From Shewanella insulae (lineage in GTDB: Bacteria; Pseudomonadota; Gammaproteobacteria; Enterobacterales; Shewanellaceae): a stretch of 64,000 nt of DNA. The notes under the pieces were generated by a model. That model did no database searches, had not been told where the DNA came from, and saw nothing but the letters and a program-made list of their open reading frames with translations. Below, piece by piece: positions 25,724-38,899 of the stretch (the stretch's first letter is position 1; the number at the start of each line of letters is the position of its first letter). The position numbers and the translations under genes are program-made. The DNA is taken from positions 245,288 to 309,287 of the forward strand of contig NZ_WRPA01000003.1 of assembly GCF_009831655.1 (NCBI RefSeq). Direction: 5' to 3'.

Positions 25724-27928
25724 ATGGGCTTAGAAAAGTTACTCTATTTGCAGGGCGTAGGCGCCAGCTATAGCGACTACTCGGGCCGCATGGTGCACCA
25801 TAGCCAGGCCGAGCGCTTAGGGCTCCTCGCCTGTCTGCTGGCTAACTGCACTCAGCCCAGGTTCAACCTGGATGATCTCAGCCCAGATGGTTTCGTCGCC
25901 GCTAATGGCGAGGCGATAGCAAAACGTAATTTCGACCTCGATGTCGCGCCCTGGCAGCGCCCGCTGGCGGTGTTCCAATTTGCCTGTCTGACCGAGCCAA
26001 GCTTTATCTTGTCGCTACCGAGCGAGATGCAGGTCGATCTTAGGGTGCGCATCCTTACCGAAGGCGGCACTCGACTCGAGATGAGCATTCCCTTCTCGGC
26101 GCTGGAGCGGGTGGGGGATTACTATCGTGAGCCTCACCTCTATTATCGCTATCGGGTAAACGTCACCCCCTACCTGACTCAGGGACAATCCCTGCCCATG
26201 GGCTATCACAAGCTGTCGGTGGGATTCGGTAAAACCGCCCTCGATTGGCAAAGTGAGGGCCATCATGGCACCTGGTTACTGGCGCCGCCCAAGGCAAAAC
26301 AGCTGCGGGAGACGGATAAACCCTGGGGGGTGAGTATTGCCCTTTATAGCCTGCGCAGCGACAGTCAGTGGGGCATAGGGGACTTTGGCGATCTGGGGGC
26401 CTTGATCGCCTGGCTCGGGGGTTATGGCTGCGACTTTATCCAGCTCAATCCGCTCCATGCCCTGGGGGATTCTTTCAATCTGGAACAGGCCTATATCAGT
26501 CCCTATAGCCCGAGTGACAGACGCAGGCTCAATCCCCTCTATATTCATATCGAGCAAGTCCCCGAGGCTGATGAGATAGCGCCGCTGCTGCAAACCCTCG
26601 CCCTGGATCGCGAGCGCCTCAACCGCGACAACTGGCTCGATTACCCTAAGCTCACCCAGCTCAAGTATCGCCTCTTTATCGCTCTCTATCAGGTGTTTAG
26701 CCGTGATGTGCTGGGCAGCGGTGGGGAGCGTGAGCAGGCCTTCATGCAGTTTGTCGCCCAGGAAGGGGAGGCGCTGAGCAGTTTCTGCCAGCTGGAGGCA
26801 GACAAGGCCTCGGCCCAGGGAGAGCAAATGGCTGCAGATCCCCAGTTGCATCGTTACTTGCAGTTTGTCGCCCACGAGCAGCTGATCGCCTGTCAGCATC
26901 AGGCGCTGGCGGCGGGCATGAGCATTGGCCTTATCGGTGACATGGCGGTTGGCGTGCGCGGCGACGGCGCCGAGGTTCATCACAATCAAGACGCCTATTG
27001 CCAGCAGGCCAGCATAGGTGCGCCGCCGGATGATTTTGCCCCCAAGGGGCAGAACTGGGGGCTGACGCCGCCGGATCCCATCGCCATGGCCCAGTCGGGT
27101 TTTAGCCATTTTATTGCGCTGATCCGAAGCAACATGCGCTACTACGGCGCCCTGAGGCTAGACCATGTGATGGCACTGCTGCGCCTCTGGTGGTGGCCGA
27201 GTGAGCCCGAGGAGGCTCCCGGAGCTTATGTGTATTACCCCATAGACACGCTACTGGCGATAGTGCGCCTTGAGAGCATGCGCAGCAACTGTGTGGTGAT
27301 AGGTGAAGATCTCGGCATAGTGCCGGATGAGGTGCGCGCCAAGCTCAGCGACGGCGGCATTTATGCCAACGAACTCTTTTATTTCTGCAGGCAGGGCGAG
27401 GCCTTCAAGTCGCCACAAGAACACAGGAGTGACAGCCTGATGATGCTGGCTAACCACGACGTGCCTACGCTGCTGGCCTGGTGGTCTCAGAGTGACCTGC
27501 ATCTTAAGCGTCAGCTGGAGCTTTTAGGCAGCGACCGGGCGCTGGAGCAAGCACTGGAACGACGCGACGGCGAGCGCCTGCAGCTGCTGGCCTGGCTCGA
27601 GGCCAACGGCGAAACGCTCTCGTTGGAGGAAGACTATCTGCTCCTGCTCAGCGCCTGGGTGGCGGTGGCGGCGCGCTCTAATTCGCGTCTGTTTAGCGTG
27701 CAACTGGCGGATCTCTGCTGCGAGCGGCACGGAGTCAACATCCCCGGTACCTGGCAGGAATATGCCAACTGGCAGCGACGGCTGCCCTATAGCCTGACCA
27801 GCCTGAGACAGTCACCCTCGATCAAGGGGCTGCTACGCCGCATCGTCGAGGGGCGCAGCTCGGCCGAGGCTAGCGACCAATATTGCCGGGCAGACGAGCG
27901 CCTTCGTCAGCCTGTTTTCAGCCGATGA
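25724..27928 (+). CDS. malQ: 4-alpha-glucanotransferase (amylomaltase)
   Basis: 734 residues, GH77. The catalytic residues sit in ALRLDHVMALLRLWW (nucleophile Asp), VIGEDLGIVPDEV (acid/base Glu) and LANHDVPTLLAWW (transition-state Asp). The PWGVSIALYSLRSDSQWGIGDFGDL entry segment is typical. It transfers alpha-1,4-glucan segments between malto-oligosaccharides, recycling the short chains that glycogen breakdown produces. It is the first gene of the glycogen operon, 58 bases ahead of glgB. The N-terminal 150-residue domain is typical of the longer bacterial MalQ. Confidence 0.96.
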   Translation: MGLEKLLYLQGVGASYSDYSGRMVHHSQAERLGLLACLLANCTQPRFNLDDLSPDGFVAANGEAIAKRNFDLDVAPWQRPLAVFQFACLTEPSFILSLPSEMQVDLRVRILTEGGTRLEMSIPFSALERVGDYYREPHLYYRYRVNVTPYLTQGQSLPMGYHKLSVGFGKTALDWQSEGHHGTWLLAPPKAKQLRETDKPWGVSIALYSLRSDSQWGIGDFGDLGALIAWLGGYGCDFIQLNPLHALGDSFNLEQAYISPYSPSDRRRLNPLYIHIEQVPEADEIAPLLQTLALDRERLNRDNWLDYPKLTQLKYRLFIALYQVFSRDVLGSGGEREQAFMQFVAQEGEALSSFCQLEADKASAQGEQMAADPQLHRYLQFVAHEQLIACQHQALAAGMSIGLIGDMAVGVRGDGAEVHHNQDAYCQQASIGAPPDDFAPKGQNWGLTPPDPIAMAQSGFSHFIALIRSNMRYYGALRLDHVMALLRLWWWPSEPEEAPGAYVYYPIDTLLAIVRLESMRSNCVVIGEDLGIVPDEVRAKLSDGGIYANELFYFCRQGEAFKSPQEHRSDSLMMLANHDVPTLLAWWSQSDLHLKRQLELLGSDRALEQALERRDGERLQLLAWLEANGETLSLEEDYLLLLSAWVAVAARSNSRLFSVQLADLCCERHGVNIPGTWQEYANWQRRLPYSLTSLRQSPSIKGLLRRIVEGRSSAEASDQYCRADERLRQPVFSR

Positions 27929-27986
27929 TACAGCTATGACATACCTATGACATAGCTATGAAACAGACAAGCAAAGGGATAACCAG

Positions 27987-30302
27987 ATGACTAAGCAGAC
28001 ACCAGTGCAGACACCTACGCCGACACCACTGATAGCGCCAAGTGAAATTGAAGCCCTGCTGGCTGCCGACTACGTGGATATCTTCGCCTTGTTGGGGATG
28101 CACACCATAGAAATTCCCCCAGCCACTAAACCTAGCAAGGGCATAAAGCCAGGCAAGGGCATCAAGCAAGCTAAGGCTGTGAGCCTGGTCAAACGCCTGG
28201 TGGTACGCTGTTTTCTACCGGGTGCAGAGCGTGTCGAGCTGATCGCCAAACAAGATGGCCGCAAGGTGGCCGAGCTGGAGAAGTGTCACGACGAGGGGGT
28301 CTTCGCGGGACTCGCCGGGCGGCGCATCAACCCCTTCGAGTATCGCCTGCGGGTGCACTATCCCTTCAGCGTCGAGGAGCTGAACGATCCTTACCAATAT
28401 GCCAGCCTGCTGAGTGATGAGGCACTGTACCTCTTCAGCGAGGGGCGTCAGGAGCAGGCCTATCGTTTCATGGGGGCCAACTGGCGTGAGGTCGATGGGG
28501 TGAGCGGCGTGCAGTTTTGTGTCTGGGCGCCCAATGCCAAGCGGGTCTCCCTGGTGCACGATGCCATCGACTGGGACGGCAGACGCCAGGTGATGCGCCA
28601 CCATCCGGCCAACGGCGTGTGGGAGATCTTCATCCCGCAGATGAAGGCGCTGACCCACTATAAATATGAGATTGTCACCCAGGAGGGGGAGCGACTGCTC
28701 AAGGCCGACCCCTTCGGCCGCGCCATGCAGGGCGCCCCGGGCAACGCCTCTATCGTGCCGCCCCAGCTCGACTATGCCTGGCAGGATAAGCGCTGGCTGG
28801 CGAAGCGGGCCAAGCAGAGCTGGCACGATCAGCCCGTTTCCATCTATGAGGTGCATCTTGGATCCTGGCGTCGCCAGGGGGAAAACGGCGAGCAGTATCT
28901 CAGCTATAGCCAGCTTATCGATCAGCTGATCCCCTATGTGGTCGAGATGGGCTACACCCATCTGCAGCTGATGCCACTGAGCGAATACCCCTTCGACGGC
29001 TCCTGGGGCTATCAACCCGTGGGCCTGTTTGCACCGACCTACAGATTCGGCCAGCCCCACGAGCTCAAGGCCTTCGTCGATGCCTGTCATCAGGCGGGCA
29101 TCGGGGTGATCCTCGACTGGGTGGCGGCGCATTTCCCCAAGGATCCCCATGGGCTGACCCGCTTCGACGGCTCCTGTCTCTTTGAGCATCAGGATCCCCG
29201 TCAGGGGGAGCATCCAGATTGGGACACCCTTATCTACAACTATGGCCGTGGCGAGGTGCAGAGCTATCTGCTCAGCAATGCCCACTACTGGCTGCAGGAG
29301 TTTCATTTAGACGGCCTGCGTCTGGACGCCGTCTCCTCCATGCTCTATCTCGACTACAGCCGCGAGCCCCATCAGTGGCTGCCTAACGCCCATGGTGGTC
29401 GCGAGAATCTGGATGCCATCGCCTTCTTGCAGGAGCTCAACACGCGTCTCTACAAAGGCTTTCCCGGCATCATGATGATCGCCGAAGAGTCCACCGCCTG
29501 GCCCGGCGTCACCAAGCGGGTCGATGAGGGCGGCCTGGGCTTCGGCTTTAAATGGAACATGGGCTGGATGAACGATAGCCTGAGCTATCTCGGCCGGGAT
29601 CCCATCTACCGCAGCCATCATCATAACGAGCTGACCTTCAGCCTGATGTACTGCTTCACCGAGCAGTTCATCCTGTCGCTGAGCCACGACGAGGTGGTGC
29701 ACGGCAAGGGCTCCTTGTTGCATAAGATCCCCGGTGACGACTGGCAGAAGTTTGCCACCCTGCGTGCCTATTTGGGGTTCATGTGGGGCCATCCGGGCAA
29801 GAAGCTGCTCTTCATGGGGGCGGATTTTGCCCAGCGCGACGAGTGGGATCATCAGCACAGCCTGGACTGGCATCTGCTGGCGTTTGAGCCCCACCAGGGA
29901 GTGCAGCGCTGGGTGAAAGATCTCAACAGCCTCTATCGTCAGAGTGTTGCCCTATACGGCGACGATCACCAAGGTGAGGGCTTTAGCTGGCTCGACTGCG
30001 ATAACGCCAGCGCCGGTGTGCTGAGCTTTATTCGCCAGAGCGGCGACAAGCAGCTGATCTTTATCGTCAACATGACCCCTGAGGTTTACCGCGAGTTTCG
30101 TATCGGTCTGCCGCAGCCCGGCCGCTACCATGAGTGCCTCAACAGCGACAGCCACTACTATGGCGGTAGCGACGTGGGCAATCAGGGGGTTATCCACACC
30201 GAGCCACAGGCCTATCAGGGCCAGGCCCAGAGTGCCTGCATCAGCGTGCCGCCGCTAGCCTGTCTGGTGCTGGAACTGGACGAGAGAGTGTCATGCGACT
30301 GA
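27987..30302 (+). CDS. glgB: 1,4-alpha-glucan branching enzyme
   Basis: 771 residues, GH13. An N-terminal CBM48 module ([24 protein letters not shown]) is preceded by an extra beta-sandwich. The catalytic barrel has [15 protein letters not shown] (nucleophile), [11 protein letters not shown] (acid) and [13 protein letters not shown]. It forms alpha-1,6 branches in glycogen. Residues 45-63 are a Lys/Pro/Gly-rich insertion ([16 protein letters not shown]) inside the N-terminal module that I do not expect in most GlgB. The stop overlaps the glgX start by 10 bases. Confidence 0.97.
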   Translation: MTKQTPVQTPTPTPLIAPSEIEALLAADYVDIFALLGMHTIEIPPATKPSKGIKPGKGIKQAKAVSLVKRLVVRCFLPGAERVELIAKQDGRKVAELEKCHDEGVFAGLAGRRINPFEYRLRVHYPFSVEELNDPYQYASLLSDEALYLFSEGRQEQAYRFMGANWREVDGVSGVQFCVWAPNAKRVSLVHDAIDWDGRRQVMRHHPANGVWEIFIPQMKALTHYKYEIVTQEGERLLKADPFGRAMQGAPGNASIVPPQLDYAWQDKRWLAKRAKQSWHDQPVSIYEVHLGSWRRQGENGEQYLSYSQLIDQLIPYVVEMGYTHLQLMPLSEYPFDGSWGYQPVGLFAPTYRFGQPHELKAFVDACHQAGIGVILDWVAAHFPKDPHGLTRFDGSCLFEHQDPRQGEHPDWDTLIYNYGRGEVQSYLLSNAHYWLQEFHLDGLRLDAVSSMLYLDYSREPHQWLPNAHGGRENLDAIAFLQELNTRLYKGFPGIMMIAEESTAWPGVTKRVDEGGLGFGFKWNMGWMNDSLSYLGRDPIYRSHHHNELTFSLMYCFTEQFILSLSHDEVVHGKGSLLHKIPGDDWQKFATLRAYLGFMWGHPGKKLLFMGADFAQRDEWDHQHSLDWHLLAFEPHQGVQRWVKDLNSLYRQSVALYGDDHQGEGFSWLDCDNASAGVLSFIRQSGDKQLIFIVNMTPEVYREFRIGLPQPGRYHECLNSDSHYYGGSDVGNQGVIHTEPQAYQGQAQSACISVPPLACLVLELDERVSCD

Positions 30303-32607
30303 CCCATGGCAAGCCTTATCCCTTGGGGGCAACCTTAGATAGTGAGGGGGTGAACTTCGCGCTGTTTTCCGCCCACGCCAGTGCCGTCTATCTCTGTCTG
30401 TTTGACGGGGAGGATAGGGAAGTGGCCAGGCTGCGCCTCGAGCGTCAGTCCCAGCAGATCTGGCATGGCCATGTGTCAGGCCTCAGGGCGGGTTGCCGTT
30501 ACGGCTACCGGGTCGATGGGCCCTATCAGCCCTTGATTGGCCACAGATTTAACGTCAACAAGCTGCTGCTCGACCCCTATGCCAAGCGTTTGAGCGGCGC
30601 CATCGAAGATCATCAATCCCACTACGGCTATCAATTTGGTCACGAGCAGGAAGACCTGAGCTTCTGCGAGCTGGATAACGCCGAGTTGATGCCCAAGTGT
30701 GTGGTAGTGGATCTCGAAAACCTAAGGCCCATAGCGCCCCTGGTGAATCCCTTCGATCAGAGTGACAGCCCGCTGTCCCTGCGCCGCAGCGTGATCTACG
30801 AGCTGCATGTGAAGGGTTTTAGCCAGCAAAATCCCGAGGTGGCCAGCGAGCGTCGCGGCCGTTTCGCCGGCCTTGGCGACCCGGCCAGCCTACAGCACCT
30901 GAAAAGCCTAGGGGTTACGGCCGTCGAGCTTCTGCCCGTGCAGCAGTTTGTCACCGAAGCCTTCCTGCAACAGAAGGGGCTGACTAATTACTGGGGTTAC
31001 AACACCATAGGCTATTTCGCTCCCCATCAGGCCTACCTAAGCGAGTCAATAAGCGAGTCTGAGGGCGATGGGGCGATAGATGAGTTTCGCGACATGGTCA
31101 GCGCCCTGCACGGCGCCGGTATCGAGGTGATCCTGGATGTGGTCTACAACCATAGCGCAGAGGGCAATCGGCTCGGCCCCACCTACAGCTTTAAGGGGAT
31201 AGATAACCTCAGCTACTACCGACTGCACCCCAGCGAGCCACGCTACTACATCAATGACACAGGCTGCGGAAACACCCTCAACCTATCTCATCCCAGGGTG
31301 TTACAGCTGGTGATGGACTCGCTGCGCTACTGGGTCGAGGTGATGGGGGTCGACGGTTTCAGGTTCGATCTGGCCAGTACCTTAGGGCGGGAAGATCACG
31401 GCTTCGACGTGGGATCCGGCTTCTTCGATGCCATCAGCCAAGATCCCGTGCTCAGCCGGGTACGTCTCATCGCCGAGCCCTGGGACATAGGTCCTGGCGG
31501 TTATCAGCTGGGGCAGTTCCCCATCGGCTGGAGCGAGTGGAACGACAGGTATCGCGATACGGTGCGCCGTTTCTGGCGCGGCGATGCCGGCATGTTGCCC
31601 GAGTTTGCCACCCGCTTTCATGGCTCCAGCGATCTGTTCGAACACGCCGGCCGTAAGCCCGCCGCTAGCATCAATTTCATCACTAGCCATGACGGCTTTA
31701 CCCTGATGGATCTGGTGAGCTATCGCCACAAGCATAATCAGGCCAACGGTGAGCAGAATCGCGATGGCCACAACGAGAACTACAGCGACAACTATGGCCA
31801 TGAGGGCCAGAGCGACGAGCTGGCGCTTACCGCGCTGCGTGCCCGCCAGTGCCGCAACATGCTAACCACTCTGTTTATGTCTCAGGGGGTGCCCATGTTG
31901 CTGGCCGGCGACGAGGTGGGCCATAGCCAGCTGGGCAACAATAACGCCTATTGCCAGGACAATCCTGCCAGCTGGCTCGATTGGCGGAAGGATATCGACA
32001 GCGACGAGCTGCTGAGTTTCACCGCTAACCTCATCAAGTTGCGCCGCCGCTTCCCCATGCTGTGCCACAGAGACTATATCCACGAGAGCGCTAATCTGGC
32101 CTCGCCTGGGTTGGACTGGTTTTGTCGTCAGGGCGAGCCTATGACCAAGGCCCACTGGGGCGAGGCCCAGACCCGTACCCTGAGCCTGGTGATCAGCGGC
32201 GAGTTGGAGGCCCAGGCCGGTTGTCGTCAGGCGCTGCTGTTGATGTTCAATGCCGACAACAGACCCCAGCAGTTCACCCTGCCGAGCCTAGAGGGGATAG
32301 TGCAGTGGCAGTGTCTGCTCAGTACCCAGGACAGTCCTCAGTATGGCGAGTCTGTCACCTATCAGGCCCTGCTACAGGGCGCCAGCCTGGTGCTGCAGGA
32401 CCGCAGCCTGATGATCTACTACGCCCAATTTACCTCGGCGCCTTCGGAGACGGGAGAGCCCTCAGCGGTAAAGGAGCCCTCAGCGAGAGAAGAGCCTTCA
32501 GCGAAAGGAGAGCCCTCAGCGGTAAAGGAGCCCTCAGCGGTAAAGGAGCCCTCAGCGAAAGAAGAGCCCTCAGCGAGAGAAAAAACCTCGGCAAAAGGAG
32601 AGTCTAG

Positions 32608-32611
<4 letters not shown>
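30293..32611 (+). CDS. glgX: Glycogen debranching enzyme with repetitive C-terminal tail
   Basis: 772 residues, against about 657 in E. coli GlgX. A GH13 isoamylase-type enzyme that removes limit-dextrin side chains left by phosphorylase. It has a CBM48 N-terminus ([20 protein letters not shown]), nucleophile in [12 protein letters not shown], acid in [13 protein letters not shown] and [15 protein letters not shown]. Residues 722-769 are eight consecutive hexapeptides of the type EPSAxx, an unstructured charged tail. It overlaps both neighbours (10 bases with glgB, 4 with glgP), indicating tight translational coupling. Confidence 0.96.
32456..32599 (+). repeat. 18-bp tandem repeat in glgX (hexapeptide EPSAxx, eight units)
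   Basis: Units read gagccctcagcg plus six variable bases (gtaaag, agagaa, aaagga or aaagaa). They encode [42 protein letters not shown] and a last, changed KTSAKG. Unit length is a multiple of three, so slippage would change tail length without a frameshift. Confidence 0.9.
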
Positions 32612-35118
<2,507 letters not shown>

Positions 35119-35196
35119 TGACGTTTATCGAGCTTAGTCGGGCCGCCGTGACGGCCAAGCAACAGGTGTGTTTTTTATCTCAAGGAGTGAGTACTT

Positions 35197-36471
35197 ATGC
35201 CTAACATGAATCCTAGCCCACGTTATATCAGTAATTTAACCCGAGAAACCTATGCATTAATCTTGGCCGGGGGGCGAGGTTCACGTCTGCACGAATTGAC
35301 CGACTGGCGCGCTAAGCCATCGCTCTATTTCGGTGGCAAGTTCCGCATCATCGACTTCCCGCTGTCGAACTGCATCAACTCGGGCATTCGCCGCATCGGT
35401 GTGGTGACTCAGTACAAGTCGCACTCGCTGATCCGTCACGTGATGCGCGGCTGGGGCCACTTCAAGAAGGAGCTGGGGGAGTCGGTGGAGATCCTACCCG
35501 CCTCTCAGCGTTACTCAGAGAGCTGGTATAAGGGCACGGCCGATGCGGTATTTCAGAATATCGACATCATACGCCACGAGCTGCCCAAGTATGTGATGAT
35601 CCTCTCTGGCGATCACGTCTATCGCATGGACTATGCCGGCCTGCTGGCGGCCCACGCCGAGTCTGGCGCCGACATGACGGTCTCCTGTCTCGAGGTGCCG
35701 GTGGCCGAGGCGGCAGGCGCCTTTGGGGTGGTCGAGGTGGACGAGCGCAACAAGATCCTCGGCTTCGAAGAGAAGCCCGAGCTGCCCAAGCATTTGCCGG
35801 AAAATCCCGAGATGTGCCTGGCCTCTATGGGCAACTATGTGTTTAACACTGAGTTCCTGTTTGAGCAGCTCAAGAAAGATGCCATGAACGAGAAGTCGGA
35901 TCGTGACTTTGGCAAGGATATTATCCCGTCGATCATCGAGGAGCATGAGGTCTACGCCCATCCCTTCAGAAGTGGCTTCACCGATGAGGAAGCCTACTGG
36001 CGTGATGTGGGCACCCTGGACTCCTTCTGGCAGGCCAACATGGAGTTGTTATCGCCCACGCCGGCGCTCAACCTCTATGATGCCAAGTGGCCCATCTGGA
36101 CCTTCCAGGAACAGTTACCGCCAGCCAAGTTTGTCTTCGATGACGACGAGCGTCGCGGCATGGCGGTGGACTCCATCGTCTCCGGCGGCTGCATCATCTC
36201 TGGTTCCACCGTGAGACGCAGCGTGCTGTTTAACGAGGTGCAGGTCTGCTCATACTCCACGGTGGAAAGTTCTGTGGTGCTGCCGGACGTGGTGGTGCTG
36301 CGTAACTGTCAGATAAAAAATGCCATCTTAGACAGAGGCTGCATCATTCCCGAGGGTACGGTAATTGGCCACGACCATGAACACGACAGGGCGCGGGGTT
36401 TTAGGGTCTCGGAAGGAGGGATCACCCTGGTGACCCGCGACATGTTGGGGCTACCTGTAGGCTATGAGTAA
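35197..36471 (+). CDS. glgC: Glucose-1-phosphate adenylyltransferase (ADP-glucose pyrophosphorylase)
   Basis: 424 residues. The nucleotide-binding [19 protein letters not shown] with the allosteric/catalytic Lys, the [19 protein letters not shown] segment, [10 protein letters not shown] (catalytic Asp) and GFEEKP are all present; the C-terminal left-handed beta-helix follows. It makes ADP-glucose, the committed step of glycogen synthesis, and is usually activated by fructose-1,6-bisphosphate. A 78-base spacer after glgP holds no recognisable signal beyond the aaggag ribosome site. glgC ends within a few bases of glgA. Confidence 0.97.
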   Translation: MPNMNPSPRYISNLTRETYALILAGGRGSRLHELTDWRAKPSLYFGGKFRIIDFPLSNCINSGIRRIGVVTQYKSHSLIRHVMRGWGHFKKELGESVEILPASQRYSESWYKGTADAVFQNIDIIRHELPKYVMILSGDHVYRMDYAGLLAAHAESGADMTVSCLEVPVAEAAGAFGVVEVDERNKILGFEEKPELPKHLPENPEMCLASMGNYVFNTEFLFEQLKKDAMNEKSDRDFGKDIIPSIIEEHEVYAHPFRSGFTDEEAYWRDVGTLDSFWQANMELLSPTPALNLYDAKWPIWTFQEQLPPAKFVFDDDERRGMAVDSIVSGGCIISGSTVRRSVLFNEVQVCSYSTVESSVVLPDVVVLRNCQIKNAILDRGCIIPEGTVIGHDHEHDRARGFRVSEGGITLVTRDMLGLPVGYE

Positions 36472-36490
36472 GACCAAGGGGGAGAGCGCC

Positions 36491-38134
36491 ATGAAGCGCG
36501 TGTTGATGGTCGCCGCCGAGAACGGCGCGCTCAAGGGCGCCAAGGTGGGCGGTATGGCCGATGTGATCCGTGACCTGCCGGGGGCCCTCTATCCGCTGGG
36601 TGTGTGCAGCAATGTGATCATGCCAAGCTATGGTTTTCTGCATCGTCAGGAGGGGGCAGAGCCGCTGGGCGAGCTGGTGGTCGACTTCTATGGTCAGCCC
36701 CACTGGTTGACCCTCTATCGTGCATCGCATCCCAGTCTGCCGGAGGTGAACCTGTTTTTGTTGGATCATCCGCTGTTCGATCAAGGCGGTAAGATCTATA
36801 CCCCGGGGGCGAGCGATCGCCCCTTCGCCGAGGACGCAAACAAGTTCGCCCTGTTTTGCCTTGGGGTCGCCAAGGCGGTGTTGTCCGGCTTGATGCCAAG
36901 GCCGGATCATCTGCATCTGCATGACTGGCACTGCGGCGTACTGGCGCTGCTGCGCGCCTTCGCCCCAGAGTATGCCGCGCTGCAGGCGATCCCCTGTGTG
37001 CTGTCTATCCATAATCTGGCGATTCAGGGGGCGCGGCCGCTAACTCAGGAGCACTCCTCACTGCAGGCATGGTTGCCGGGCCTGTTTGCCTCGCTCGAGC
37101 GTGATGCGCTTAATCAGGTGATCGATCCCAGGTATCCCCAGTGCTTCAACCCCCTGCGCGCCGCCATAGTGCTGAGCGATCGCGTGCATCTGGTGTCGCC
37201 CAGCTATGCCCAGGAGGTGCTGTGTCCCTCATCGCCCGAAAAGGGTTTTATTGGCGGTGAAGGCTTAGAGGCGGACCTTCAGCAGAAACAGCAAGCGGGC
37301 GCCCTGCATGGCATCTTAAACGGCTGTGAGTATCCGAGTAATAAACGCTCGGGTCAGCTCAGCAAGCGTCAGGCGCTGCTCAGGGGCAACACCGACAAGC
37401 TGTTGCCGCTCATCGACCGCGCCGAACAGGCGATTGGAGGCTGGTTATGCCAGACGCCTTGGGTGCGCAGCGTCGATCAGCAGGCGCTGCTAACCCTTGC
37501 CCGGCTGAGGCGCCTGTCGGAGTTTCAGGACGCCCCCAGGCTGCTATTGACCTCTGTGGGACGATTGACGGATCAGAAGATGGCGATCCTCAGCTATCGT
37601 GACCAGCAGGGGATCAGCACACTGGAACATCTGCTAAAGCTTTTGGCTGAGCACGCCCCTAACGGCCTGATGGCTATTCTGGGGAGCGGCGATCAGGTGA
37701 TAGAGGCGCAACTGGCCCAGCTGGCGGGGCGCTATCAGAACCTGCTCTTTATCAACGGCTTCGACTTGCCTTTGTCCGACACCCTGTACGAGTGCGGCAA
37801 CCTGTTTATCATGCCCAGCTCCTTCGAGCCCTGCGGCATCAGTCAGATGCTGGCGATGCGGGCGGGTCAGCCTTGTCTGGTTCACGGTGTTGGCGGACTC
37901 AAAGATACTGTGAGCCACGGCGAAGATGGGTTTGTCTTCTACGGAGATAGTCTGGCGGAGCAGTCGAGCGCCTTGCTGGATATCCTGGCGCAAACCTTGC
38001 CACTTGTCGGCAAGGAGACCTGGCATGGTATCTGTGAAAAAGCCAGCCAGAAGCGTTTCAGCTGGGGTGCCTCGGCAAAGCGCTATTGTCAGCATCTCTA
38101 CTGCCTGCCAGCCTCTGGCGCCTTGAGTGATTAA
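36491..38134 (+). CDS. glgA: Glycogen synthase (ADP-glucose)
   Basis: GT5 enzyme adding glucose from ADP-glucose to glycogen. I prefer the ATG at 36491 (547 residues), behind aaggggga and starting MKRVLMVAAENGALKGAKVGG; an ATG at 36464, overlapping glgC, would add nine residues. The KVGGMADVIRDLP substrate loop, LHDWHCGVLALL and C-terminal PSSFEPCGISQMLAMRAG (catalytic Glu) are clear. In place of the usual NGxDxxxWxP the middle reads NGCEYPSNK, so it is somewhat diverged. Last gene of the operon; I see no strong terminator after it. Confidence 0.94.
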   Translation: MKRVLMVAAENGALKGAKVGGMADVIRDLPGALYPLGVCSNVIMPSYGFLHRQEGAEPLGELVVDFYGQPHWLTLYRASHPSLPEVNLFLLDHPLFDQGGKIYTPGASDRPFAEDANKFALFCLGVAKAVLSGLMPRPDHLHLHDWHCGVLALLRAFAPEYAALQAIPCVLSIHNLAIQGARPLTQEHSSLQAWLPGLFASLERDALNQVIDPRYPQCFNPLRAAIVLSDRVHLVSPSYAQEVLCPSSPEKGFIGGEGLEADLQQKQQAGALHGILNGCEYPSNKRSGQLSKRQALLRGNTDKLLPLIDRAEQAIGGWLCQTPWVRSVDQQALLTLARLRRLSEFQDAPRLLLTSVGRLTDQKMAILSYRDQQGISTLEHLLKLLAEHAPNGLMAILGSGDQVIEAQLAQLAGRYQNLLFINGFDLPLSDTLYECGNLFIMPSSFEPCGISQMLAMRAGQPCLVHGVGGLKDTVSHGEDGFVFYGDSLAEQSSALLDILAQTLPLVGKETWHGICEKASQKRFSWGASAKRYCQHLYCLPASGALSD

Positions 38135-38216
38135 TGTCAGGGGTTAACGTGAGGGACTAACGTCAGAGACTAATGTGAGGGGCTAGCTCCTCTTCGATTG
38201 GGTGAAACTCGCTTAG

Positions 38217-38690
38217 CTAGCGCAGCAGCTGCTCTTCGATGGGATGAAATTGTGTTGCGGCGTCCATCAGCGCCTTGGCTGTGAGTTCAGGCACGCCGTA
38301 AACCTCTGTCTCTATGGGATACTTGCGGCCGATATGTTCGAGTAGCAACGCGAAGTCACCATCGCCAGAGAGTAAGACAACTGTATCCACCTTTGGGGCT
38401 TGCTCCATGATGTCTATGGTGATCCCTACGTCCCAGTCGCCCTTGGCGCTGCCGTCGCTGCGCTGGATAAAGGGTTTCAACTTGACCTCGAAGCCGATAT
38501 GTTTCAGCGCATCCTGAAACTTTATCTGACCATCATCGCCCCGGTCGATGGCATAGGCTAGCGCCGTAACTATCTCTCCCTGCTCGGTGAGTCGCTGCCA
38601 CAGCGCGTGGTAGTTAAACTGACGGCCGTAGGCCTGGCGGCAGGTGTAATAGATGTTTTGTACGTCGACAAAGAGGGCGATCCGTTTCAA
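38217..38690 (-). CDS. NYN-domain (PIN-like) protein, LabA/DUF88 type
   Basis: 157 residues. The N-terminal RIALFVDVQNIYY has the first acidic residue, the middle GDWDVGITIDIM a second, and VVLLSGDGDFALLLEHIGRKY the third pair; this is the metal-binding acidic set of NYN nucleases. The family is thought to act on RNA, but substrates are mostly unknown. It converges on glgA. The sequence after its stop codon encodes, in the same frame, a second copy of its last residues (see findings). Confidence 0.9.
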   Translation of the reverse strand: MKRIALFVDVQNIYYTCRQAYGRQFNYHALWQRLTEQGEIVTALAYAIDRGDDGQIKFQDALKHIGFEVKLKPFIQRSDGSAKGDWDVGITIDIMEQAPKVDTVVLLSGDGDFALLLEHIGRKYPIETEVYGVPELTAKALMDAATQFHPIEEQLLR

Positions 38691-38899
38691 TTTGACAGCT
38701 TAGCTTGTTGAGTCATGTCTCGACATTAACGTAGCGGCGCGATGAGGGGAAGGGCTAAAGGATAAATAGGCTTTGTTAACACTTCGTTGCTTTTGTCTTG
38801 GGGCGATGTTTAGAATAGGCCTGCCGACCAAGATAATTGTCGCAAAGACAATAACCAGAGCAATAACGAGAACGATAACTAGAACAAGAGGAGTATGAC

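Noticed and set aside
26276..27109. 277-codon frame antisense to malQ
   Set aside because: Shadow of malQ with no domain of its own.
28215..29306. 363-codon frame antisense to glgB
   Set aside because: It lies wholly within a well-supported GH13 gene; long antisense frames are expected in GC-rich codon-biased DNA.
38135..38216. Terminator after glgA
   Set aside because: Repeated gtgagg/aacgt strings are present but no stable hairpin with T-tract.
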